In this document: in pieces, positions 1 to 5,437 of the stretch
Numbering within the stretch: the stretch's first letter is position 1
Layout: the number at the start of each line of letters is the position of its first letter
From: Nitrospirota bacterium
Lineage (GTDB): Bacteria > Nitrospirota > Thermodesulfovibrionia > Thermodesulfovibrionales > UBA6898
Direction: 5' to 3'
DNA length: 5,710 nt
Assembly (NCBI GenBank): GCA_021787505.1
Contig: JAJYLU010000148.1
Coordinates: forward strand, 1-5,710
The notes under the pieces: generated by a model
Told to the model about the DNA's origin: nothing
The model's database searches: none
The model's input: only the letters and a program-made list of their open reading frames with translations
Translations under genes and position numbers: made by a program

Positions 1-2
1 TC

Positions 3-485
3 GGATACGCTGAGGAGTGCAGGAAGAATGGGATCCCGTGTGTGTGCGATCCCGGGCAGTCGCTCACGCAGTGGGACGGAAAGGCGCTGAGAGAATGGAT
101 CAGGGGGTCTCTGCTTCTGATCACAAACGATTATGAACTCGAGCTGGTGATGAAGCTGACCGGCGAGGACAAAAGGGGGCTTTTGAGCCTGACAGGGACG
201 CTGATTACCACCCTCGGCGAAAAGGGGTCGCTCGTGAGCACCCCGCACTCAGCGGTCCCCATCCCCGCGGCAGGGGTGGATAAAGTGGTCGATCCCACGG
301 GTGCGGGGGATGCATACCGGTCGGGACTGCTGAAAGGGCTCTCGGCAGGGAAGGATATGCTGACCGCTGCAAAGATGGGAACGGTGGCTGCCGCCTACGC
401 AGTCGAAAGGTACGGCACACAGGAGCACCGCTTTTCGCATGAAGACTTCATGGAGCGATACCGCCGGAACTTCGGGCCGGTGTAA
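3..485 (+). CDS. PfkB-family carbohydrate/nucleoside kinase, adenosine kinase-like, C-terminal part (5' end outside window)
   Basis: This is the C-terminal 160 residues of a ribokinase/PfkB-fold kinase, a cytoplasmic enzyme that transfers the ATP gamma-phosphate to a sugar or nucleoside hydroxyl. The frame is open from the first bases, so the gene starts upstream of the window; a GTG at 42-44 is only an internal Val codon. Visible landmarks are a DPGQSL segment (48-65), the NDYELEL stretch (129-149) that follows the substrate lid region in adenosine kinase-like members, and the PfkB signature 2, DPTGAGDAYRSGLLKG, starting at 291. The GAGD anion hole and catalytic Asp (codon 309-311) are intact, and the stop TAA is at 483-485. 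About 160 residues is roughly half the usual length of 300-330. The DPGQ and DPTGAGDAYR wording resembles adenosine kinase-like PfkB proteins, but substrate cannot be assigned with the N-terminal substrate-binding half missing. The family call is firm; adenosine as substrate is only a suggestion. Confidence 0.88.
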   Translation, partial: GYAEECRKNGIPCVCDPGQSLTQWDGKALREWIRGSLLLITNDYELELVMKLTGEDKRGLLSLTGTLITTLGEKGSLVSTPHSAVPIPAAGVDKVVDPTGAGDAYRSGLLKGLSAGKDMLTAAKMGTVAAAYAVERYGTQEHRFSHEDFMERYRRNFGPV

Positions 486-495
486 CCCCGCTTTC

Positions 496-535
496 TTGGA
501 AATTTTGTGCTGTTCTCCGGTAGAATAGCCGGAGA
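496..535 (+). promoter_or_regulatory. Possible promoter with overlapping inverted repeat upstream of the c-di-GMP enzyme gene
   Basis: A -10-like TAGAAT (521-526) is preceded by TTGGAA (496-501), four of six matches to the sigma-70 -35 box, but the 19-bp spacer is longer than ideal. The -10 lies in the loop of a perfect inverted repeat, TCTCCGG (514-520) and CCGGAGA (529-535), separated by 8 bases. The repeat could be an operator or an RNA hairpin. No T-tract follows it, so it does not look like an intrinsic terminator for the upstream kinase gene. The promoter call is weak; the inverted repeat itself is directly visible. Confidence 0.25.
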
Positions 536-580
536 GATTGTCGTAAAGGCGTAGGAAACCGGCTGCGCACCGAAATCCCT

Positions 581-590
581 GAGGGAAAGA
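581..590 (+). promoter_or_regulatory. Ribosome binding site fixing the start of the GGDEF/EAL gene
   Basis: GAGGG at 581-585 lies five bases before the ATG at 591. An in-frame TAG at 552-554 and the absence of any other start codon between it and 591 leave this ATG as the only plausible start, directly before the hydrophobic N-terminal anchor. Confidence 0.7.
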
Positions 591-3098
591 ATGAGACGAA
601 AGATTACCCTATACCTGCTCACCCTTTTTGTGTTTTTCGCTTCCGGCGCAATATCCGCAGCCTTGTATATCAGGACCACCACGAAGGAAGTCGACCGGCT
701 TCTCATGCTCCATCAAATAGAGGACCTGCGGCAGGACCTGGTGATGAGCGTGCAGCGGGTCCAAGCCGACCTTTACACCGTCAGAAGCGCGCCTGGCGAT
801 GATCTTGAACCCGTCGTCGAGAATGTGTCGACCCTTGATGAGCGCGCTGAGCATTGTACCTCCTGCCACCATGAGCCTCCTGTGACAAAGGAGCTTGAAA
901 GAATGCAGTCACTTGTCCATGGGTATCAGGATGCCCTGAGCCAGTACATCACGGCTTCGGCCGATGCAAAACGGATAGAAGGACTGAAGCTCCGCGCGGT
1001 GGGCATAGGCAACAAGATCCTTTTTGCCGCCGAGGGCATGTCGGTCAGGGCCGGTGACAAGCTCGGAAAGATGACCAGGTCCGTGATGATAAAAATAAAA
1101 AGGGCCAAAACGATCCTGTATGCGACGATTATATTGTCCTTCATCATGGGCATCGTAATCGCGGTGCGCCTGACCATGGCCGTTACGCGTCCGGTAAGTG
1201 AGCTCGTTAAGGCGGCCCGGGCGATTGCGCTGGGCGAAGTCGGGTATACGATTTCTTATTCGGACAAGACCGAACTGGGAGAGCTTGCCGACGTGTTTAA
1301 CAGGATGAGCGCGGCACTGGAGGATGGATATACGAAACTCCACAGTGAGATCATCGAGCGCAAGAGGACCGAGGAAGCGCTGCGACAGAGCGAGGAAAGG
1401 TATGCCCTTGCCGCACGTGGCGCGAACGACGGACTCTGGGACTGGCACCTGGGCCAGAACAAAGTCTACTTTTCGAGCCGCTGGAAGTATATGCTCGGGT
1501 ACGAGGAGGCCGATCTGGGGACCGGCCCGGAGGACTGGTTCAGGCTGGTGCATGCCGAGGACCGGAAACATTTTGAAGCCAAGATGGCTGCGCATGTAAA
1601 TGGCCACACTACACATCTGGAATGCGAGTACCGCATATTGCACAAGGACGGCTCATACCGCTGGGTGCTGAATCGCGGGCTTGCAGTGAGAGACATAAAA
1701 GGAAAGGCATACCGAATGGCCGGCTCACAGACCGACATCACCGAGAGGAAAATGGCGGAGAAGCAGTTGCTCTTCGATGCCTTTCATGACGCCCTGACTG
1801 GCCTGCCGAACCGGGCGCTTTTCATGGACCGTCTCCAGCACCGCCTGCGCCAGGCGGCCAAGAGCAGTCAGCGGAAGGCGGGCTATATGTTCGCGGTGCT
1901 CTTCCTCGATCTTGACCGTTTCAAGATTATCAACGATAGCCTCGGCCATCTTATCGGCGACCGCCTCCTAGTGGCCGTCAGCAGGAGACTGACCGATTCG
2001 GTCCGGCCCGGAGATACCGTGGCGCGCCTCGGAGGGGACGAATTCGCGATCCTCCTCGAGGACGTCAGGGACAGGGAACATGCGGAGCAGGTTACGGAGC
2101 GACTTCAGAAGGAGCTGCCATTACCGTTCCTTATCGACGGCCAGGAGGTATTCACTACCGCAAGCATAGGGATCGCCCTTAGTTCGCAGGATTACGAGAG
2201 GCCCGAAGATATAATCCGCGACGCGGACATAGCGATGTACCAGGCGAAGGCGAGAGGCAAGGCGCATCACGCGGTGTTTGAGGCGGGGATGTATACAATC
2301 GCTGTGGCCCGCCTCCGGACAGAGACGGACCTCCGCAGGGCGGTCGAGCATGGCGACTTTGTTGTGCACTACCAGCCGATCATGGAACTGAGCACGGACC
2401 GTCTTATCGGGTTCGAGGCGCTTGTGCGATGGAACCATCCGGTGCGTGGCCTCGTGTATCCGGAAGAGTTCATTCCCCTTGCAGAGGAGACCGGACTTAT
2501 TTTTCAGATCGGAGAATGGATCCTCAACGAGGCCTGCGGTCAGCTCCGCAATTGGCAGAGCCTTTATCCCAAGCAGCAGGGCATGAAGATGAGTCTGAAT
2601 ATCTCGAGCCGGCAGTTTCTGCAGTCCGACCTGGTGCAGAAGATCAGTCAGGCCCTCGAGAAGAATGCGCTCGATGCCTCCACTCTTACGATAGAAATAA
2701 CCGAAAGCATAATCATGGAGAACATTGATTCAGCGGTTGCAGTGCTGAAGCAACTCCAGGCGATGGGCGTCCATATCCACATAGACGACTTCGGCACGGG
2801 ATATTCGTCCCTCAGTTACCTCCAGCGGTTCCCGGTGAACGCGCTGAAGATCGACCGGTCGTTCGTCGACAAGATGCACATCGATGAGGAAAACCTCGAG
2901 ATCGTCAAAGCGATCGTTTCCCTGGCGGGCAATTTGAAACTTGAGCTGATTGCCGAGGGGCTCGAAAAGACCGACCAGCTTGTCCGTCTGCGGGAGATGA
3001 ACTGCTCCTATGGGCAGGGATTTCTGCTCTGCAGGCCGATGGATGCCGCCGCGGCCGAATCCTGGATGCAGAAGAAGTTTCGGGACATGGTCCCCTGA
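591..3098 (+). CDS. Membrane-bound bifunctional c-di-GMP cyclase/phosphodiesterase with periplasmic haem c sensor domain (TM-CxxCH-TM-HAMP-PAS-GGDEF-EAL)
   Basis: This 835-residue inner-membrane protein is predicted to make and degrade cyclic di-GMP. Order of parts: TM1 (about 6-27); a mainly helical periplasmic domain (28-173) with a haem c attachment motif CTSCH (Cys89, Cys92, His93); TM2 (174-192); HAMP (193-247); a short coiled coil; a PAS_3-type PAS with PAC ending TDITERK (271-387); GGDEF (about 392-557); EAL (about 577-825). The cyclase half has DALTGLPNR, Mg-site Asp440, guanine-site Asn448 and a canonical GGDEF (481-485). The inhibitory I-site RPGD (472-475) sits exactly five residues upstream. 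The phosphodiesterase half keeps Glu609 (EAL), Asn670, Glu702, Asp732-Asp733 (DDFGTGYSSL), Lys753, Glu789 and Gln809. All expected catalytic residues appear present, so either activity is possible; which one dominates cannot be read from sequence. Haem would be attached outside by a cytochrome c maturation system, and the domain probably senses redox state or a ligand such as NO, CO or O2 (inference). A LuxR-type regulator gene follows after 49 bp. Confidence 0.95.
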   Translation: MRRKITLYLLTLFVFFASGAISAALYIRTTTKEVDRLLMLHQIEDLRQDLVMSVQRVQADLYTVRSAPGDDLEPVVENVSTLDERAEHCTSCHHEPPVTKELERMQSLVHGYQDALSQYITASADAKRIEGLKLRAVGIGNKILFAAEGMSVRAGDKLGKMTRSVMIKIKRAKTILYATIILSFIMGIVIAVRLTMAVTRPVSELVKAARAIALGEVGYTISYSDKTELGELADVFNRMSAALEDGYTKLHSEIIERKRTEEALRQSEERYALAARGANDGLWDWHLGQNKVYFSSRWKYMLGYEEADLGTGPEDWFRLVHAEDRKHFEAKMAAHVNGHTTHLECEYRILHKDGSYRWVLNRGLAVRDIKGKAYRMAGSQTDITERKMAEKQLLFDAFHDALTGLPNRALFMDRLQHRLRQAAKSSQRKAGYMFAVLFLDLDRFKIINDSLGHLIGDRLLVAVSRRLTDSVRPGDTVARLGGDEFAILLEDVRDREHAEQVTERLQKELPLPFLIDGQEVFTTASIGIALSSQDYERPEDIIRDADIAMYQAKARGKAHHAVFEAGMYTIAVARLRTETDLRRAVEHGDFVVHYQPIMELSTDRLIGFEALVRWNHPVRGLVYPEEFIPLAEETGLIFQIGEWILNEACGQLRNWQSLYPKQQGMKMSLNISSRQFLQSDLVQKISQALEKNALDASTLTIEITESIIMENIDSAVAVLKQLQAMGVHIHIDDFGTGYSSLSYLQRFPVNALKIDRSFVDKMHIDEENLEIVKAIVSLAGNLKLELIAEGLEKTDQLVRLREMNCSYGQGFLLCRPMDAAAAESWMQKKFRDMVP

Positions 3099-3104
3099 CG
3101 CACG

Positions 3105-3133
3105 CTGGCCGCCCCATTCGGATATGATACAAT
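3105..3133 (+). promoter_or_regulatory. Putative extended -10 promoter for the PAS-LuxR regulator gene
   Basis: TGATACAAT at 3125-3133 reads as an extended -10 (TG-N-TACAAT). A poor -35, CTGGCC (3105-3110), lies 17 bp upstream of TACAAT, as is usual for extended -10 promoters. Transcription would begin near 3140, leaving a 5' leader of only about 7-9 bases before the ATG at 3148. It lies in the 49-bp gap after the c-di-GMP gene, so the regulator may be transcribed separately or also by read-through. Confidence 0.4.
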
Positions 3134-3147
3134 AGCAACAGGCCCAG

Positions 3148-4266
3148 ATGGAAAGAAACAGCGATAATTGTAATGAGGCTGAGAACGGGTACCGTATACT
3201 ATTCGAAGAGTCGCCGGAAAGTATGCTGGTGATAGACACTGCCGGAAGTATCGCCCGGTTCAACGAGGCGGCGCACCGGCAACTCGGGTATTCACGGGAT
3301 GAGTTCGCCAGACTCGGCATCCGGGACATCGACCCCTTCGAAACCGATGAAGGGATCGGGGCCAAGGCCAGAAAAGTATTGCACGAGGGGACAGCCGAAT
3401 TCGATGTGAAACAGAGGACCAAGAGCGGTGACCTGAGGGATGTACACGTTATTACCCGGGTGATCCCTTTCGGCGGGCGCAACGTGTTTTACTCGATCTG
3501 GCGGGATGTGACACAATTCAACAGTTCCCTGCAGGCGCTGCGGACCGCCCTGCAGCGGGCTGAAGAGGCAAAAGCAAGGGCGGAGACGATCGTCGAGTCT
3601 CTGGGTGAAGCGATCAGCATCCAGGGTCCGGATTTTCGGGTATTGTACCAAAACCGCATGAGTCGGGATAAAGTAGGCGCGCACATCGGCGAGTATTGTT
3701 ATTCCGCGTACGAACGCAGGGACCGCATATGCGAAGGATGCCCGGTCGTGGCGTCGTTCACCGACGCAAATCCCCACACGGTGGTGAGGAGTACCCGGAC
3801 CGGAAGAGGGGTATCTTTTTTTGAGATCACCGCGTCAGTCCTCAGAGACACCGAAGGCCGCATCATTGCGGGGATCGAGGTCGCCCGGGACATCACCGCC
3901 CGAAAGGGGGCCGAGAGCGAGCTTTGCCGCCGGATAGATAAACTCGGTCATGCGCCGTCAGAACTGGTTTCGGCCATAAGAGAAGTGTATGAGTCGGGCA
4001 GGAACCTGGGACTTCCTCTCGCGAAGCCTTTTGCCGGTGAGGGGGAGAAAGATATAATGATACCGCTGCACGAACTGCTCTCGGCGAGGGAACTGCAGGT
4101 GTTGCGCATGATCGCTTCGGGGAAAGCGGGGAGAACGATAGCGGATGAGTTGTCGCTCAGCGTAAAGACCGTCGCCACCTTCCGGAGCCGCATCCTGAAA
4201 AAAATGCGCCTGGCAAACAATGCGCAGCTTGCGCAGTACGCGATAAGAAACGGCCTGGTGGACTGA
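3148..4266 (+). CDS. Cytoplasmic PAS-PAS-LuxR (GerE-type HTH) transcriptional regulator with Cys-triad PAS domain
   Basis: This 372-residue protein has no membrane segment, receiver or kinase domain, so it looks like a one-component sensor-regulator. PAS1 spans about 14-125 (LFEESPESMLVID, then a PAC ending FYSIWRDVTQF). A charged coiled-coil linker (about 126-150) leads to PAS2 (about 150-253). PAS2 carries Cys184, Cys195 and Cys198 (C-x10-C-x2-C, within CYSAYERRDRICEGCPV) and ends in EVARDITARK. The C-terminal 65 residues (about 308-372) are a LuxR/GerE helix-turn-helix with LSARELQVLRMIASGK, then the recognition-helix region ELSLSVKTVATFRSRILKKM. The Cys pattern recurs in PAS sensors of anaerobic bacteria and archaea and could bind an Fe-S cluster or metal, or form disulfides; that is inference. 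The start is forced: an in-frame TAG at 3133-3135 leaves ATG 3148 as the first possible start, with only a weak AGG (3140-3142) before it. An in-frame ATG at 4057 may allow an HTH-only product. Target genes are unknown; the upstream c-di-GMP gene is an obvious candidate partner. Confidence 0.92.
   Translation: MERNSDNCNEAENGYRILFEESPESMLVIDTAGSIARFNEAAHRQLGYSRDEFARLGIRDIDPFETDEGIGAKARKVLHEGTAEFDVKQRTKSGDLRDVHVITRVIPFGGRNVFYSIWRDVTQFNSSLQALRTALQRAEEAKARAETIVESLGEAISIQGPDFRVLYQNRMSRDKVGAHIGEYCYSAYERRDRICEGCPVVASFTDANPHTVVRSTRTGRGVSFFEITASVLRDTEGRIIAGIEVARDITARKGAESELCRRIDKLGHAPSELVSAIREVYESGRNLGLPLAKPFAGEGEKDIMIPLHELLSARELQVLRMIASGKAGRTIADELSLSVKTVATFRSRILKKMRLANNAQLAQYAIRNGLVD
4036..4059 (+). 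promoter_or_regulatory. Possible internal translation start producing a free-standing LuxR HTH domain
   Basis: Inside the regulator gene, GGTGAGGGGGAG (4036-4047) is a strong Shine-Dalgarno-like tract. The in-frame ATG at 4057-4059 (Met304) lies nine bases beyond its GGAG. Translation from here would give a 69-residue protein consisting of just the LuxR/GerE DNA-binding domain. The tract encodes a Gly/Glu linker, so its purine richness may be only a by-product of that linker. Confidence 0.25.
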
Positions 4267-4314
4267 TCCCGCTGCATGGTCTCCGATTGCGCCGGCGTGC
4301 TTCGCTGCCTCCTA

Positions 4315-4341
4315 TTCACAGGCATGCCGCGGCGATATAAT
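4315..4341 (+). promoter_or_regulatory. Putative sigma-70 promoter giving a leaderless mRNA for the APH-fold kinase gene
   Basis: A perfect -10 box TATAAT (4336-4341) ends only five bases before the ATG at 4347. TTCACA (4315-4320, one mismatch to TTGACA) lies upstream with a short 15-bp spacer; TATTCA (4313-4318) at 17 bp is an alternative. The expected start of transcription falls at or next to the A of the ATG. The spacer holds two overlapping 8-bp palindromes, GGCATGCC (4321-4328) and GCCGCGGC (4326-4333), which might bind a regulator but are short enough to be chance. Confidence 0.5.
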
Positions 4342-4346
4342 GAACC

Positions 4347-5393
4347 ATGATCAACGAAGGGGCGATAAAGTCCTATCTGTTGCAGAAATACGAAGATATC
4401 GTCGGCGTCGAGATACGTAAACTCGGCTCCGGCGTGCAGGGCTCCGGGTTCCTCGTGGAAATGAAGACGGAAACGGAAACGCGTTCGTACGTCGTCAAGG
4501 GTCTGCTCTCAGAAGGGCTCGGCCACGACTATCCTTCGGACAGGGCGGCGGTCTTTCTCCTCGACCTTGAAGAATACAAAAACCTTCCTAAACACGTACG
4601 GGCGGTCGACGTGCTTTCAGAGATGGAAGACGGCACGGTAAAGTCCATCGGGGGGGGCAGGGAATATTACCTGCTAATGGAAAGAGGGGAGGGGACGGAC
4701 TACTTCCATGACCTTGCGGCGTTCCCGAAGAAGAAGCGCCTTGAAGCAGGCGACATCGCAAAGATAAAGGCGATGGCCTCGTACCTCGCGAATATCCATT
4801 CGGTAAAGAAGAATTCGAAGACGCTTTACTGGCGGAAGCTGAGGGACACTGTCGGTCACGGCGAGTGTCTCATGGGGGTCTTCGACACCTATCCTGACGG
4901 TGTGCTGAGTTATCGGGAAATGGCGGATATCGAGAAGAGGTGCGTCGACTGGAGGGCGAAGCTGAAGCCCCGTCACGCGCGATTGTCGCAGATACACGGT
5001 GATTTTCATCCGGGCAACATATGGTTCAGCGGCGACGACGATTTCATACTTCTCGACAGAAGCAGGGGGCCGTGGGGTGAGCCGGCAGACGATGCCACGG
5101 CGCTGGCGATCAACTATATATTTTTTTCGGTAAGAAACCATGGGGATGTCCGGGACGCGTATCTAGAGGGGCTGCAGTTCTTCTTCGATGAGTATATACG
5201 CCTTACGGGCGACACCGAGATTCGCGGCGTGGTCGCTCCCTTCTTTGCGTTCAGGGCGGCGGTTGTCGCGAACCCCGTCTTCTATCCCGACCTCCCGAAA
5301 GATGCGCGGGAAAAGATATTCAACTTTACGCGGGCCGTCCTCTCGGCGGAGCGTTTCGACGCGGAGCGGGTGAACGAGTATTTGAAAGGTTAA
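4347..5393 (+). CDS. Aminoglycoside phosphotransferase (APH)-fold small-molecule kinase, substrate unknown
   Basis: This 348-residue soluble protein has the protein-kinase-like APH fold, whose members phosphorylate small molecules such as antibiotics, choline, homoserine or sugars. A Gly-rich nucleotide loop GSGVQGSGF (27-35) is followed by the likely ATP-binding Lys51 (SYVVKG). The hinge region is probably YYLLMERGEGTDYF (107-120). The catalytic loop HGDFHPGN (217-224) has Asp219 and Asn224, and the Mg-binding Asp237 lies in LLDRSRGPWGEPADD. All core catalytic residues are present, so it should be active, and length is normal for the family. Nothing links it to antibiotic resistance, and the neighbours do not reveal a substrate. 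The start is fixed by an in-frame TGA at 4341-4343, immediately upstream of ATG 4347. There is no Shine-Dalgarno sequence, which fits leaderless translation. An 8-G run (4650-4657) and a 7-T run (5121-5127) occur inside the frame without breaking it. The gene ends 44 bp from a convergent exonuclease gene. Confidence 0.87.
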   Translation: MINEGAIKSYLLQKYEDIVGVEIRKLGSGVQGSGFLVEMKTETETRSYVVKGLLSEGLGHDYPSDRAAVFLLDLEEYKNLPKHVRAVDVLSEMEDGTVKSIGGGREYYLLMERGEGTDYFHDLAAFPKKKRLEAGDIAKIKAMASYLANIHSVKKNSKTLYWRKLRDTVGHGECLMGVFDTYPDGVLSYREMADIEKRCVDWRAKLKPRHARLSQIHGDFHPGNIWFSGDDDFILLDRSRGPWGEPADDATALAINYIFFSVRNHGDVRDAYLEGLQFFFDEYIRLTGDTEIRGVVAPFFAFRAAVVANPVFYPDLPKDAREKIFNFTRAVLSAERFDAERVNEYLKG

Positions 5394-5437
5394 TCCGTGC
5401 TTCCTGCAATTTCAGTTCATAGAATGAATATCGGCTC
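5394..5437. other. Short convergent intergenic gap with weak inverted repeat
   Basis: These 44 bases separate two convergent genes. The only structure seen is TTCAT (5416-5420) and ATGAA (5424-5428) around a 3-base loop. It is A/T-rich, short and lacks a T-tract on either side, so it is not a convincing intrinsic terminator. Confidence 0.3.

Noticed and set aside
42..44. GTG as the true start of the PfkB-family gene
   Set aside because: The frame stays open to the window edge and upstream codons continue the family sequence; the conserved N-terminal half must lie outside.
497..511. Sigma-54-like promoter (TGG...TGTGCT) upstream of the c-di-GMP gene
   Set aside because: The GG and GC elements are nine bases apart rather than ten, and the flanking consensus bases do not match.
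514..535. Intrinsic terminator of the PfkB-family kinase gene
   Set aside because: The 7-bp stem is perfect, but no U-tract follows it in the transcript.
536..590. c-di-GMP-I (GEMM) riboswitch suggested by GTCGTAAAGGC and a CCGGCTGC segment before a c-di-GMP gene
   Set aside because: The resemblance is superficial: the first conserved half (CACGCAAAGGGCAAACC-like) and the GNRA tetraloop stem are absent, and there is no room for the second helix.
1324..1599. 91-codon plus-strand frame within the PAS region
   Set aside because: Out-of-frame shadow of the PAS coding sequence with an Arg/Gly/Thr-rich, domain-less translation.
909..1643. 244-codon open frame on the minus strand
   Set aside because: It is antisense to the TM2-HAMP-PAS part of the c-di-GMP gene and its translation has no recognisable domain; a by-product of G+C-rich coding sequence.
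2730..3482. 250-codon open frame on the minus strand
   Set aside because: It lies antisense to the strongly supported GGDEF-EAL and PAS-LuxR genes, spans their junction, and its translation shows no recognisable domain.
4052..4345. Repeated 10-mer GATATAATGA (4051-4060 and 4334-4343) as a functional repeat pair
   Set aside because: One copy is coding sequence and the flanks differ; both simply contain TATAAT, so a shared origin is not supported.
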